Source of the DNA: Candidatus Scatomonas pullistercoris
GTDB taxonomy: Bacteria > Bacillota > Clostridia > Lachnospirales > Lachnospiraceae
NCBI GenBank assembly: GCA_018713515.1
Contig: DVOO01000003.1
Location: 62,001 to 126,000, forward strand
Reading direction: 5' to 3'
Length of the DNA stretch: 64,000 nucleotides
How positions within the stretch are numbered: position 1 is the stretch's first letter; every line of letters starts with the position of its first letter. Positions 16,957-26,439 of this stretch are shown here, piece after piece. Position numbers and translations under genes: made by a program. Below the pieces are notes generated by a model. The model saw only the letters and a program-made list of their open reading frames with translations, had not been told where the DNA came from and did not search any database.

Positions 16957-18248
16957 CTGTTCTTCTCCCTGTATTCTGAAACCAGCCTGGTCAGCTCCCC
17001 CAAAAAGGACAGCGATCCAAAAGCCAGTATTACATCCCCTTTTCCGGCTGTTTTCTCCGCTTTTTCAACCGCTTCCCCGATGCTCCTGCATGGATGGACA
17101 TGGGGGTTAAAGCCGCGGATCACCCGGGCCAGCTCCCCGGCCGGCAGCGCCCGGTCATTGCCGGGCGTCTCAATGGTAAAAATCACATCCGCCAGGGGGG
17201 CCGTCTCCGCCGCCACGCTTCGGTAATCTTTATCCTTTAATACGCCGTTTATAAAAATCAGCCGCCTGCCGGCGAAATATTTTTGAATGGAAGCCCGCAG
17301 CTTTCTGGCCGCATCCGGATTGTGCGCGCCGTCCACGTAAAAAAGCGGCTGCTCCTGAATGCGCGTAAAGCGTCCGCTCCAGGTCGCTTCCCGCATTCCC
17401 TCCAGGATCTGCCGGTCTGTGATCTGCCATCCCCGGTCCCGGAGAGCCCGGAGCGCTTCAAAGGCCGTCACCGCATTTTCCTTCTGGCAGCTTCCCGCCA
17501 TGGAAATTTCCAGTCGGCTGCCGTGATACAGAAACGTCTGGCCCTCCAGACTGTCCCGCAGCGTTTCCGCATCCTCCGGCCTGCCCTGAATCAGCGGTAT
17601 ATTTTTCTCCCGGCATACCCTCTCCAGCACCTTCCCGGCCGCCGGATCCTGGGTGCCTGTCACGGCCCATGCGCCTTCCTTCAGAATGCCGGCCTTGACC
17701 GACGCGATCTCTTCCAGAGTATTTCCCAGAAACTGCGTATGATCCAGGCTGATGGACGCAAACACGCACAGCTCCGGAGCCGGGATCACATTCGTTGCGT
17801 CGTCTCTGCCGCCCATTCCGCATTCCAGCACCACGATATCGCACTTCTGCTCCAGAAAATACAGAAAACAGAGGGCCGTCTCCAGTTCAAAGGGCGTGGG
17901 CTTATATCCGCCCCCGGCTTCCAGCGTTTCCACAGCCCCGCGGATTCTCTCCACCATGCGGATATAAGCCTCCCTGGAAATAATTTTCCCATTGATCTGA
18001 AACCGTTCCCGGTAATAGTACAGCGTAGGAGAAATATAACGCCCCACCCTGTAGCCGGCACGGGTCAGGGACGCAGACAGATAGGCCAGAATACTTCCCT
18101 TTCCATTCGTCCCCGCAATATGGATAAACCGGAGCTTTCGCTCCGGATTTCCAAGTATTTTAAGCAGTGCCTGCAGCTTTTCGAGGCCCATATCCTGGCC
18201 GTACCGCTGCTGGTCTTCCATATACGCTCTCGCTTCTCTATAGTCCAT
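16953..18248 (-). CDS. folC: Folylpolyglutamate synthase/dihydrofolate synthase
   Basis: 431 residues of the Mur-ligase fold. The ATP loop is HIAGTNGKGSILAYL (about 43-57), followed by YISPTLYYYRERFQING, the substrate region, and ECGMGGRDDATNVI (about 138-151). It adds glutamates to reduced folates and may also make dihydrofolate; one FolC often does both in Firmicutes. FYVDGAHNPDAARKL (about 303) is the C-terminal domain signature. It overlaps pheA by four bases, while the DUF815 ATPase gene ends 74 bases upstream. Confidence 0.94.
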   Translation of the reverse strand: MDYREARAYMEDQQRYGQDMGLEKLQALLKILGNPERKLRFIHIAGTNGKGSILAYLSASLTRAGYRVGRYISPTLYYYRERFQINGKIISREAYIRMVERIRGAVETLEAGGGYKPTPFELETALCFLYFLEQKCDIVVLECGMGGRDDATNVIPAPELCVFASISLDHTQFLGNTLEEIASVKAGILKEGAWAVTGTQDPAAGKVLERVCREKNIPLIQGRPEDAETLRDSLEGQTFLYHGSRLEISMAGSCQKENAVTAFEALRALRDRGWQITDRQILEGMREATWSGRFTRIQEQPLFYVDGAHNPDAARKLRASIQKYFAGRRLIFINGVLKDKDYRSVAAETAPLADVIFTIETPGNDRALPAGELARVIRGFNPHVHPCRSIGEAVEKAEKTAGKGDVILAFGSLSFLGELTRLVSEYREKNR

Positions 18249-18322
18249 GATACCTGCTGCTCCTCACAGAGTAAAGTAAAATCTATGTAAAATCTCCGGG
18301 TTTAATACGTTTGAACCCGCTT

Positions 18323-19633
18323 TTAAAGCTTTTGCTGTCCCTGCAGATACGTAATAAACTGCTGGGCCGTCCTTCCGGAAATTCCCCCGTGACTCAGCTC
18401 CCACTGGTTGGCTTCCCGGCGGAGCTGCTCTGCCTCCATGGTGATTCCCGCCTTTTTGGCCAGCTCCTCCACAATGTGAAAATACTCTTTCTGACTTGGC
18501 TTCGCATAGCAGATGGTGACGCCGAAACGGTTTACCAGAGACAGCTTTTCCTCCATGGTATCCGAACGGTGAATACCCGCTCCCGTCTCCATATCATCCC
18601 GATCGCTCCAGTTCTCCTTGATCAGATGCCTGCGGTTGGAGGTGGCATAGATCAGCACATTCTCCGGCTTCGTCTCCACTCCGCCCTCGATGACTGCCTT
18701 CAGGAACTTATATTCAATTTCAAACTCCTCAAAGGACAGATCATCCATATAGATAATAAATTTGTAATTCCGGTTCTTAATCTGCGCGATCACATTGGAC
18801 AGGTCCTGGAACTGATGCTTGTAAATCTCAATCATCCGCAGGCCCTGGGGATAGAATTCATTGACAATCGCCTTAATGCTGGTAGATTTTCCCGTGCCGG
18901 AATCGCCGAACAGAAGACAATTGTTGGCCTTGCGTCCCTCCACGAAGGCTCTGGTGTTATCCACCAGCTTTTTCTTCTGGATTTCATATCCCACCAGATC
19001 CGAAAGCATCACCCGGTCCATATTGTTGATGGCGTGGAAGACAACCCGGCCTCCTTCTGAGGAAGCGATCCGGAAGGCTTTGTTCAGACCGAACATGCCC
19101 ACGCCGAAATCCCTGTAAAAGCCGGTCACGCAGTCAAAAAAGCTTTCCTCATCCAGGGCGGCATCCAGCTTTTCGCTGAGGGCCCGCACCTTTTCACTGA
19201 CATTTCTGTTATACATAAGCTCCGGCTTGCCAATGGCCTTATAATGTGTAAGCCGGCTGAAGCAGTCCACGGAGAGTTCCTCCTCCAGCCAGCGGAAGTC
19301 GTAGTGAAACAGCTCCCGGAATGCGTTGAAATCCTGCTTGGCAAAATAGTTCACGCTCCCCTCCTGGGCTCCTGTCTTCTCACAAGTCAGGCTGAAGGGA
19401 TTTTCATCCGTCATCAGCAGAAAGGTCAGATAATTCTGCCAGAGATTCCTGTCAAAGCCATAGTCCGTGGCAACCACAAGAATTCTTTTTACCTGCCGGA
19501 AAACGCGGGCGATCAGTTCATCTTTGCTCTGGGTATGTTCTCTCGCCTGCCTGCAGATGTCCCCCATCTGCATCAGGATGCTGTCCTCCGGAAGATCTCC
19601 GTAGATCAGCAGTTTCGATATAATATGGTCCAT
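18323..19633 (-). CDS. DUF815-family AAA+ ATPase
   Basis: About 436 residues. The Walker A loop LLFGDSGTGKSTSIKAI lies near 241-257, and a Walker B-like FIIYMDDLSFEEFE near 288-301, with YATSNRRHLIKE (sensor 1) after it; together these define the DUF815 group of AAA+ ATPases, of unknown cellular role. The frame is open to 19729, but a start there would lie inside pyrI; MDHIISKLL at 19633 fits family length better. The ribosome site ahead of it is weak (AGGAAG is 20 bases away), so the start is uncertain. It follows pyrI by 37 bases and is probably read through from pyrBI. Confidence 0.85.
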   Translation of the reverse strand: MDHIISKLLIYGDLPEDSILMQMGDICRQAREHTQSKDELIARVFRQVKRILVVATDYGFDRNLWQNYLTFLLMTDENPFSLTCEKTGAQEGSVNYFAKQDFNAFRELFHYDFRWLEEELSVDCFSRLTHYKAIGKPELMYNRNVSEKVRALSEKLDAALDEESFFDCVTGFYRDFGVGMFGLNKAFRIASSEGGRVVFHAINNMDRVMLSDLVGYEIQKKKLVDNTRAFVEGRKANNCLLFGDSGTGKSTSIKAIVNEFYPQGLRMIEIYKHQFQDLSNVIAQIKNRNYKFIIYMDDLSFEEFEIEYKFLKAVIEGGVETKPENVLIYATSNRRHLIKENWSDRDDMETGAGIHRSDTMEEKLSLVNRFGVTICYAKPSQKEYFHIVEELAKKAGITMEAEQLRREANQWELSHGGISGRTAQQFITYLQGQQKL

Positions 19634-19670
19634 GTTTTTGCTTCGGCCTGCGGCCGGCTTCCTTTCTGTT

Positions 19671-20108
19671 CTATTTTTTGCGGCTGCCGTGATATTTTTC
19701 TTCACAGTATTTGCAGCGGTAAACTTCATTTTCCGGATCGGTCAGCACAAACACCTGATCCAGCTCCTGTTCGATGGAGGTAATGCAGCGGGGGTTCTTG
19801 CAGCGGATCACATTCACCACCTGCTTCGGAAGCATCAGCTTCTTTTTCTCCACAATTTCTCCATGCTCGATCACATTGACGGTAATATTATGGTCAATGA
19901 AGCCCAGAATATCCAGATCCATGGTATCCACCGGGCACTCCACTTTAATAATATCTTTTTTCCCCATCTTGTTGCTTCTGGCGTTTTTTATGATGGCCAC
20001 ACAGCAGTCCAGCTTGTCCAGCTTCAGATCATGGTAGATCGTCATGGCCTTTCCAGCCTTAATATGATCCAGAACGAATCCCTCTTCCAGTGCTCCTACA
20101 TTTAACAT
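19671..20108 (-). CDS. pyrI: Aspartate carbamoyltransferase regulatory subunit
   Basis: 145 residues, as expected for the PyrI chain that confers allosteric control (CTP/ATP) on PyrB. The N-terminal nucleotide-binding part includes [19 protein letters not shown]. The C-terminal zinc domain has the four cysteines in CKNPRC and [12 protein letters not shown]. It overlaps the pyrB stop by seven bases (ATGTTAA), so the two subunits are translated together. Confidence 0.96.
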   Translation of the reverse strand: MLNVGALEEGFVLDHIKAGKAMTIYHDLKLDKLDCCVAIIKNARSNKMGKKDIIKVECPVDTMDLDILGFIDHNITVNVIEHGEIVEKKKLMLPKQVVNVIRCKNPRCITSIEQELDQVFVLTDPENEVYRCKYCEEKYHGSRKK

Positions 20109-21022
20109 ACCTTCACCTCCAGCAGTGTCAGAATCAGCGCCATCCGGATATAAACCCCATACTGAACCTGTTTAAAATAGGCGGCCCTGGGATCGCTGTC
20201 CACCTCCACGGAAATTTCATTGACCCGGGGCAGCGGGTGCAGCACATACATATCCGGTCTGGCCAGCTCCATTTTGGCTTTGTCCAGGATATAGAAATCC
20301 TTCATCCTTACGTAATCTTCCTCATTAAAAAAGCGCTCCTTCTGCACTCTGGTCATATACAGGATATCCAGCTTCGGCAGGGCATCCTCCAGGCGGATCA
20401 CCTCTTCGTACTCTGTGTGGCTCGCGTCCAGCACATCCTCCCGGATATAGGAGGGCACCCGCAGCTCTTCCGGGGAAATCAGGACAAATTTAACGCCGGT
20501 ATAGCGGACCAGCGCGCTGATCAGAGAATGCACCGTGCGGCCGAACTTCAGATCGCCGCAGAGGCCAATGGTCAGATGATCCAGACGGCCCTTCAGGGAA
20601 CGGATTGTCAGAAGATCCGTCAGGGTCTGGGTGGGATGCTGGTGTCCGCCGTCCCCGGCATTAATCACAGGAATGGAAGAAGCCTGGGAAGCAACGAGAG
20701 GCGCCCCCTCCTTCGGATGTCTCATGGCACAGATATCGGCAAAGCAGCTGATTACCCGTATGGTATCAGAAACACTTTCTCCCTTGGCCGCGGAGCTGGA
20801 ATCCGCAGAGGCAAAACCGATGACAGAACCTCCAAGATTCAGCATGGCTGTCTCAAAGCTTAAGCGTGTCCTGGTGCTAGGCTCATAAAATAAAGTAGCA
20901 ATTTTTTTGCCGTCGCAGGCATGTGCGTATTTTTCCGGATGTTTTTCGATGTCTCCGGCCAGATTCATCATCTGATCCAGCTCTTCCACGGAAAAATCCA
21001 GAGGGCTCATGATGTGTCGCAT
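20102..21022 (-). CDS. pyrB: Aspartate carbamoyltransferase catalytic subunit
   Basis: 306 residues. It condenses carbamoyl phosphate with aspartate, the first committed step of pyrimidine synthesis. The carbamoyl phosphate loop [16 protein letters not shown] is near 49-64, followed by [12 protein letters not shown] (about 80-91), [17 protein letters not shown] (about 127-143) and HPLPRVNEI (about 262-270). The start follows GGGAGG by seven bases. A SigA-type promoter lies just upstream; no PyrR-type attenuator is evident. Confidence 0.97.
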   Translation of the reverse strand: MRHIMSPLDFSVEELDQMMNLAGDIEKHPEKYAHACDGKKIATLFYEPSTRTRLSFETAMLNLGGSVIGFASADSSSAAKGESVSDTIRVISCFADICAMRHPKEGAPLVASQASSIPVINAGDGGHQHPTQTLTDLLTIRSLKGRLDHLTIGLCGDLKFGRTVHSLISALVRYTGVKFVLISPEELRVPSYIREDVLDASHTEYEEVIRLEDALPKLDILYMTRVQKERFFNEEDYVRMKDFYILDKAKMELARPDMYVLHPLPRVNEISVEVDSDPRAAYFKQVQYGVYIRMALILTLLEVKVC

Positions 21023-21059
21023 AAATTACCTCCCGTTGTCTTCAATTTTTCTGAGTATC

Positions 21060-21088
21060 ATCATATACCAAAAAAGAGCAGATTGCAA
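21060..21088 (-). promoter_or_regulatory. Probable SigA promoter of pyrBI
   Basis: Minus-strand TTGCAA (21083-21088) and TATGAT (21060-21065) are 17 bases apart, about 38 bases before the pyrB ATG. The short leader leaves no room for a classic attenuator. Confidence 0.65.
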
Positions 21089-21121
21089 GGGTGACCGCTT
21101 GTGCAGGCACAGCGGTCACCC
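21089..21121. repeat. Perfect 15-bp stem hairpin upstream of the pyrB promoter
   Basis: GGGTGACCGCT and AGCGGTCACCC are perfect complements and the interior GTGC/GCAC extends the stem, leaving only a two-base loop and one bulged T. It directly abuts the pyrB -35 box. On neither strand is there a T run, so it is not an ordinary terminator. Confidence 0.7.
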
Positions 21122-21138
21122 TCCGGGCGCACCGCGCG

Positions 21139-21169
21139 AAAAAAAATGCCGGGATCTTGTGTCCCGGCA
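21139..21169 (-). terminator. Terminator after dnaK
   Basis: Minus strand TGCCGGGA-N8-TCCCGGCA followed by eight T; 16 bases past the dnaK stop. It separates dnaK from the pyrB promoter. Confidence 0.92.
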
Positions 21170-21184
21170 CCTTTCTTCCCAGCC

Positions 21185-22933
21185 TTATTCTCCTCCGGTC
21201 ATGGCTTTCAGCCTGCCGGTCTGGGCCTCGATGGCATCCGCCTCCGCGTCCGTCATCTTTTCTGCTTTTTTCCCTCTCAGCATTTTCTGGAGAGCTGCTG
21301 TTTCCTCCTTAATATTCTTCTTTTGTTCCTTGCTCAGCGTCTTTTTGTTCTGCGCCAGATACTGCTCCGCCTTCACTGTCTGATTCTGGGCCTGATTCAG
21401 TACGTCCCAGCGGTGCTTGCGGCTGGTGTCCTCCCCCGCGAACGCCTCCGCGTCCCGGATGGCCTGTTCGATCTCATCCTCGGACAGCTTGGAGCGCGCC
21501 GTGATGGTGATCTGTTTCTGTTTTCCCGTCCCCAGATCCTTCGCCGAAACATTGACAATACCGTTGGCATCAATGTCAAAGGTAACCTCAATCTGCGGAA
21601 CGCCGGCCGGCGCCCTCTTGATGCCGCCCAGACGGAAGGTTCCCAGAAGGGTATTGTCTTTGGCAAACTGCCGCTCTCCCTGAAGAACCTTGATCTCCAC
21701 AGAGGTCTGGAAATTGGCCGCCGTGGAAAACACCTGGCTGTGCCGGGTGGGAATGGTCGTATTCCTGTCGATGATCTTGGTGGCGATCCCGCCCACCGTC
21801 TCGATGGCCAGGGACAGCGGCGTTACGTCCATCAGAATAATCTCCGCAGCATTGCCGGTGGTAATCTCTCCGCCCAGCTTTCCGCCCTGAACAGCGGCTC
21901 CCAGAGCCACGCATTCGTCCGGATTCAGACTGTGGGAAGGCTCTTTTCCGGTAAGCTGGCGCACCTTCTCCTGCACAGCCGGTATTCTGGTGGAACCGCC
22001 CACCAGCAGCACCATTCCCAGTTCGGAAATGCTGACGCCTCCGTCATTTAACACCTTCCGCACCGGGGCTTCTGTCCGGTCCACCAGATCTCTGGTCAGT
22101 TCATCAAATTTACTCCTGGTAATCTCCATCTCCAGATGGACCGGATCCCCTTTCACAGTAGCCACAAATGGGAGATTGATGTTGGTAACGCTCTGGGAGG
22201 ACAGAGCCTTCTTTGCCTCCTCCGCCGCTTCCCGGATCCGCTGCATGGCCACTGGATCCTTGGCAAGATTGATCCGGTTTGTGCGGATATATTCCTGTAC
22301 AATATATTCTGTCAGCCTGGCATCGAAATCATCGCCGCCCAGACGGTTGTCTCCGGCGGTGGCCAGCACCTCGATCAGATTGTCACCGATTTCAATCAGA
22401 GAGACATCGAAGGTGCCTCCGCCCAGGTCATACACCATGATTTTCTGGGGCGCCCCGTGATCCAGGCCATAGGCCAGAGCCGCCGAGGTGGGCTCGTTGA
22501 TGATCCGGAGCACATTCAGCCCTGCGATCCGTCCCGCATCCTTGGTAGCCTGCCTCTGGGCGTCATTAAAATAGGCAGGAACCGTGATCACCGCCTCGCT
22601 GACCTGCTCTCCCAGATAATCCTCTGCATCCTTCTTCAGCTTTCTCAAAATAAAAGCGGAGATCTCCTGGGGCGAAAAGTTCTTTCCATCTATCTTAATC
22701 CGGGTATCCGTTCCCATCTCTCTTTTAATGGATGAGATGGTGCGGTTCACATTGGTGGCTGCCTGCCGCTTGGCCACATCTCCCACCAGAAGATCGCCGC
22801 TCTTTGCGAAAGCCACCACGGAGGGAGTGGTCCGCATTCCCTCCGCGCTGGGGATCACCACCGGCTCGCCGCCCTCCAGTACGGCCACACAGCTGTTGGT
22901 TGTCCCCAAATCAATTCCTATTACTTTGCTCAT
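21185..22933 (-). CDS. dnaK: Short DnaK-type Hsp70 chaperone
   Basis: 582 residues. The nucleotide-binding domain opens with [18 protein letters not shown] and includes [18 protein letters not shown] (about 139-156), [17 protein letters not shown] (about 172-188) and [13 protein letters not shown] (about 312-324). The peptide-binding domain ([14 protein letters not shown], then [11 protein letters not shown]) follows from about 360. Typical DnaK has 610-640 residues ending in an acidic tail; here the lid is short and ends MTGGE with no EEVD-like or long acidic tail. No grpE, dnaJ or hrcA adjoins it and no CIRCE operator is seen, so it may be a second, specialised Hsp70 paralogue. Confidence 0.88.
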   Translation of the reverse strand: MSKVIGIDLGTTNSCVAVLEGGEPVVIPSAEGMRTTPSVVAFAKSGDLLVGDVAKRQAATNVNRTISSIKREMGTDTRIKIDGKNFSPQEISAFILRKLKKDAEDYLGEQVSEAVITVPAYFNDAQRQATKDAGRIAGLNVLRIINEPTSAALAYGLDHGAPQKIMVYDLGGGTFDVSLIEIGDNLIEVLATAGDNRLGGDDFDARLTEYIVQEYIRTNRINLAKDPVAMQRIREAAEEAKKALSSQSVTNINLPFVATVKGDPVHLEMEITRSKFDELTRDLVDRTEAPVRKVLNDGGVSISELGMVLLVGGSTRIPAVQEKVRQLTGKEPSHSLNPDECVALGAAVQGGKLGGEITTGNAAEIILMDVTPLSLAIETVGGIATKIIDRNTTIPTRHSQVFSTAANFQTSVEIKVLQGERQFAKDNTLLGTFRLGGIKRAPAGVPQIEVTFDIDANGIVNVSAKDLGTGKQKQITITARSKLSEDEIEQAIRDAEAFAGEDTSRKHRWDVLNQAQNQTVKAEQYLAQNKKTLSKEQKKNIKEETAALQKMLRGKKAEKMTDAEADAIEAQTGRLKAMTGGE

Positions 22934-22990
22934 TTCTGTTTATTTTCCTCCATCTACGACTGTTTCCGGCATCTGTCTCTGCCTCTTTTT

Positions 22991-23019
22991 CACTATACAG
23001 CCGCAAAAACGGCCAGTCA
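22991..23019 (-). promoter_or_regulatory. SigA promoter of dnaK inside the mtnK terminator
   Basis: Minus-strand TTGACT (23014-23019) and TATAGT (22991-22996), 17 bases apart. The -35 box lies in the loop-side part of the terminator stem at 23004-23037. It is about 58 bases before the dnaK ATG. Confidence 0.75.
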
Positions 23020-23037
23020 ATACGACCGGCCGTTTTT
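23004..23037. terminator. Terminator after mtnK (symmetrical)
   Basis: AAAACGGCCAGTC and GACCGGCCGTTTT pair with one mismatch, with T runs on both sides; 20 bases beyond the mtnK stop. Confidence 0.88.
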
Positions 23038-23057
23038 TAATTCTTTCTTTAGAAAAA

Positions 23058-24284
23058 TCAGCTGTGTTTTCTTACAGCTCTTTCAATGGCAGCCACATAA
23101 TCGGCGCCGCAGATAAAGCTGTTCCGGTTCAGGATACAGTCCTTGGCGAAGGACACAACGATGCGCTCCGCCCGGGTCCTCTTTCCGACGTCTTCTATGG
23201 ACGTAATATCCTTTACATTCGCCATTCCGTGAATTCTCCGAAGCCCTTCGGTTCCGGCATACCCTGCCGTATCCGCCAGGATTCCCGACAGATACCAGGA
23301 CTTAAATCCCGGCATTTTCGCCATGGGTTCTGTCACATACGCATCGAAAACACGATCATATTTCTGCACAAACAGATCCACCGTATCCGCGATGGTATCC
23401 ATGCACCAGTCCAGAAAGTCTTCCCTCTTCCGTCCCTCTTCCATTTCGGCCTCCCCATTGCACCAGGCAAAGAAAAGGTTCATAACCATATTTCCAATAT
23501 CATACCCCATGGGCCCGAAGAAAGCAAATTCGGGGTCAAACACAAAGGTGTGTTCCTGATTGATGAATATGGAGCCTGTATGGAGATCTCCGTGGATCAG
23601 GGCCTGGGGATTGTTCATAAAGTTAAATTTCAGTTTTGCCGCCTCCAGGCAGAGCGCCTGATCCCCGTAAACCTCTTTCTGTATAAACTCCTCGTTGGGA
23701 GGATAGACATGATTCCTGTGAAAGCAGTCGGTGTACGGCTCCATGAGGACCAGATCTTCTGTAATCCCGCAGAGATCCGGATTGGTAAAAGCCTTCACCA
23801 GCTCTTTTTTCTCCTTGTGGTCCATGACCAGATCCGAGGTGCGGATCAGACAGCCTGCCATAAAGGTGGTAATATCCTCCGCGAACTCCGGATACGTCTC
23901 GTGCTGCAGAAGCCCGGTCCGCATCATGGTGTGGCCCACCATATCTTCCATAATCATCGCGCACATAACTTCATCGTACAGATAAATCTCCGGAACCAGT
24001 CCCGGCGCGAAGTTGCTCTGCAGCTTCAGGATCTCCGCCTCAATCCTTCCCCGGTCCCGGGACACTCCCAGATCCGGCTCGATCCTGGTGGTCGGCCCGG
24101 CCTGTTTTACAATAATGGATTTTCCGCTGTCCCGGTCCGCAACCCGGAATACGTAATTGATATTCCCATCGCCGATCTCCTGTCCGGAAAGCTTCGCCCC
24201 CTCCGGAAAAAAGTGCAGTTTTGCCTGCACATAGTCCGGCACCTCTTCCGGCTTCATCAGAAAATAGCTGCTGTAATCCCCCAT
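23058..24284 (-). CDS. mtnK: S-methyl-5-thioribose kinase
   Basis: 408 residues, family length. It phosphorylates 5-methylthioribose in the methionine salvage path. The kinase-fold motifs visible are GDGNINYVFRV (about 38-48), IHGDLHTGSIFIN (about 230-242, catalytic Asp) and FVFDPEFAFFGPMGYDIGN (about 247-265, metal-binding Asp). The length and the GPMGYDIGN string separate it from choline and homoserine kinases. No mtnA or other salvage gene is adjacent. It follows the DUF308 gene by 18 bases. Confidence 0.9.
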   Translation of the reverse strand: MGDYSSYFLMKPEEVPDYVQAKLHFFPEGAKLSGQEIGDGNINYVFRVADRDSGKSIIVKQAGPTTRIEPDLGVSRDRGRIEAEILKLQSNFAPGLVPEIYLYDEVMCAMIMEDMVGHTMMRTGLLQHETYPEFAEDITTFMAGCLIRTSDLVMDHKEKKELVKAFTNPDLCGITEDLVLMEPYTDCFHRNHVYPPNEEFIQKEVYGDQALCLEAAKLKFNFMNNPQALIHGDLHTGSIFINQEHTFVFDPEFAFFGPMGYDIGNMVMNLFFAWCNGEAEMEEGRKREDFLDWCMDTIADTVDLFVQKYDRVFDAYVTEPMAKMPGFKSWYLSGILADTAGYAGTEGLRRIHGMANVKDITSIEDVGKRTRAERIVVSFAKDCILNRNSFICGADYVAAIERAVRKHS

Positions 24285-24302
24285 AGCTTCCTACCTCCTT
24301 TT

Positions 24303-24914
24303 TCATCTGTGCTCATCATCTATTTCTCTGGCATGGCCTTCAATCATCCGGTCCGTATTGTACCTTTTCTTCAGAGAAACCACCCGCAGCGCCAGATACA
24401 GTTCGGAAATTCCGTCCAGAACAAGGAAGATCCCCGCAATCCGCATCATCAGCGCCGCGCTGTCAAAGGGAAGGAGCAGGACGACCAGACCCATGAGAAA
24501 GGTGACTGCGGCACAGAGAAGACTGACCCACCAGCGGCTGTAGCCCATCTGTTTTAAGGTAATCATCTCCCGCAGATCTCCGATGCCATGTACAAACAGA
24601 ACCACCGCGAACAGGACGCCGGCAAATCCCACCACCACGCCGGGGCGGAATACAATAAACAGCCCCAGAGCCAGCAGGATAATCCCCAGCACGGTGAGGA
24701 AAATATCCAGTCCGTTTCCCCTCTCCACCCCCTGCCGGTTATTCAGGGACATCAAAAGAAGCACCAGCCCGGTAATGCCCAGAATGACGCCTGAGAGCCG
24801 GCAGACCAGAAGAACCGCTTCTCCGGGATTTACAAGCAGCAGAATACCCAGGACAATCATCAGAACGGCAACCAGTTCTGTCATCAGCTTTGTGCGCTCC
24901 AGAAAATCTTTCAT
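24303..24914 (-). CDS. DUF308 (HdeD-like) membrane protein
   Basis: 203 residues with about six hydrophobic helices, arranged in repeated pairs with DUF308-like turns (LMIVLGILLLVNPGEAV, LLALGLFIVFRPGVVVG, MGLVVLLLPFDSAALM), and a charged cytoplasmic tail. E. coli HdeD, a member, is linked to acid resistance, but the biochemical role of the family is unknown. It is 13 bases after coaX and 18 before mtnK, so it lies in the same transcript. Confidence 0.8.
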   Translation of the reverse strand: MKDFLERTKLMTELVAVLMIVLGILLLVNPGEAVLLVCRLSGVILGITGLVLLLMSLNNRQGVERGNGLDIFLTVLGIILLALGLFIVFRPGVVVGFAGVLFAVVLFVHGIGDLREMITLKQMGYSRWWVSLLCAAVTFLMGLVVLLLPFDSAALMMRIAGIFLVLDGISELYLALRVVSLKKRYNTDRMIEGHAREIDDEHR

Positions 24915-24927
24915 ACTGTTTCCTCTC

Positions 24928-25698
24928 TCAAATACCGTTATTTTTTCTGTAAATCAGAGCCATACCTCGAAGCAGAAGGCCATCATCTCTTATAATCCTC
25001 CTCCTGCAGTAAGGAATCACTTTCTCCGCCAGTCCCCCGGTGGCCAGAACGGTGGTCTTCTGCCCCAGTGCTTCCTCCAGACGGTCTATAATCCCGTCCA
25101 CGGCGGCAGCATTGCTGTAGATGATCCCGCTCTGCATGGCTTCCGCCGTATTTTTCCCGAAAATATTCTCCGGTGCCTCCAGATTTACCGCTCCCAGCTG
25201 GGCCGCCCGGGCCGTCAGGGAATCCAGCGCCACCTGCAGTCCGGGATAAATCATTCTTCCCTGAAATCTCTTTTTTTCATCCACAATGGAAACGGTGGTG
25301 GCAGTCCCAAAATCAAAGATCAGCAGAGGCGCCGGATAATCTGCCACGGCAGCCACTGCGGCCACCACGAGATCGCTGCCCAGCTGCGTCGGGTTGTCCA
25401 CCTGAATATCCAGCCCGGTTTTTATCCCGGCCCCCACTACAAGAACATCCTTCTTGATGATTTTTTCCGTGGCCCTCTTCACCGTTCTGGTTACCTGGGG
25501 CACCACCGAGGCCAGTATGCCTCCCTCAATCTCTTTTCTGGAAATTCCGTACATGGCCAGGGCGTTCCGGAAATCCACCGCGTACTCCAGCTCCGTCTTT
25601 CTCAGGTCTGTGGACAGGCGTTCCTCAAAAACGCAAGTATCTCCGTCTGTGCAGCCTATCACAATGTTCGTGTTTCCTATATCAATCGCCAGTATCAT
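24928..25698 (-). CDS. coaX: Type III pantothenate kinase
   Basis: 256 residues of the ASKHA fold. LAIDIGNTNIVIG opens the protein (phosphate loop 1), GADLVV-like GSDLVVAAVAA is near 107, and IFDFGTATTVSIVD (about 127-140) is loop 2. CoaX phosphorylates pantothenate in the first step of coenzyme A synthesis and is not feedback-inhibited. Its ATG overlaps the stop of the upstream ECF transporter gene by four bases. The neighbouring coaBC makes this a local coenzyme A group. Confidence 0.95.
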   Translation of the reverse strand: MILAIDIGNTNIVIGCTDGDTCVFEERLSTDLRKTELEYAVDFRNALAMYGISRKEIEGGILASVVPQVTRTVKRATEKIIKKDVLVVGAGIKTGLDIQVDNPTQLGSDLVVAAVAAVADYPAPLLIFDFGTATTVSIVDEKKRFQGRMIYPGLQVALDSLTARAAQLGAVNLEAPENIFGKNTAEAMQSGIIYSNAAAVDGIIDRLEEALGQKTTVLATGGLAEKVIPYCRRRIIRDDGLLLRGMALIYRKNNGI

Positions 25699-26375
25699 TT
25701 CGCTACTCCCAGATTTTTTTTCATCCGTCCTCTCAGCAGCACCTTGCCCAGGGCCAGAGTCAGAACTCCTGCCACAATAGCCTCCGGGACTCCGTTCGTG
25801 CCGATTACCGTCAGGATAAATCCGTACACGGCCCGAACCGTCACCTCATTGGCCGCCGCGTAGGCTTCCCGGAAAAACACAAAAATAAGATTCATCACCA
25901 GAAGCGTGTTGGTCAGGGAGCCTCCAATCCCCGCCAGAATCAGCCCAGCTCCCGAGGTCCCCTCTTTTTTGCTGCATTTCTTTACAAGCTTGTAAATGCA
26001 CCAGGGAATGACTCCCACCAAGATTCTGGGCACAAAGCAGATCAGAAGACTGGCCGGCCCTCCGCTGAACTCTCCCAGACTGTAGAAGGGTGAAAAGACA
26101 AAGGACGTAGCTGTGGGATTGACCGTATTATTGATAAAACTGGTCAGCCCGAAAATCCCTCCCAGCAGGGCTCCCTTTCCCGGCCCCAGCATCAGTGAGC
26201 CCAGGATCACCGGAATGTGAATGGTGGTGACCCTGGTAAATCCCAGGGGTATATACCCGAGAAAAGGCGTAAATGCCATAATAAAAATGACGGCGGCAAA
26301 CAGCGCTGTCTGCACCATTCCTCTGACCTTCGCGCCTGCGGCGCTTCTTTCCGTTCTCTTATTCTCTTTTTTCAT
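25695..26375 (-). CDS. ECF transporter S component, probably PanT-like
   Basis: 226 residues with about six membrane helices. After a basic N-terminus, QTALFAAVIFIMAFTPFLGY and the helix-breaking IPLGFTRVTTIHIPVILGSL followed by PGKGALLGGIFGLTSF are characteristic of energy-coupling-factor substrate-binding (S) components. Its stop overlaps the coaX start, and coaBC lies upstream, so pantothenate or a precursor is the likely substrate. The shared energising module (EcfA, EcfT) is not in the window. Confidence 0.85.
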   Translation of the reverse strand: MKKENKRTERSAAGAKVRGMVQTALFAAVIFIMAFTPFLGYIPLGFTRVTTIHIPVILGSLMLGPGKGALLGGIFGLTSFINNTVNPTATSFVFSPFYSLGEFSGGPASLLICFVPRILVGVIPWCIYKLVKKCSKKEGTSGAGLILAGIGGSLTNTLLVMNLIFVFFREAYAAANEVTVRAVYGFILTVIGTNGVPEAIVAGVLTLALGKVLLRGRMKKNLGVAK

Positions 26376-26439
26376 TTCCCTGTCTCCTTGTTATTATTCT
26401 CCTGCGAGATACAATACATTCTGACATGCAATTCTGTAC

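Noticed and set aside
21089-21121. PyrR-type attenuator for pyrB
   Set aside because: The hairpin lies upstream of the probable -35 box and has no T run, and the transcript leader is too short.
22934-23057. CIRCE operator before dnaK
   Set aside because: No TTAGCACTC-type inverted repeat occurs; the inverted repeat present is the mtnK terminator.
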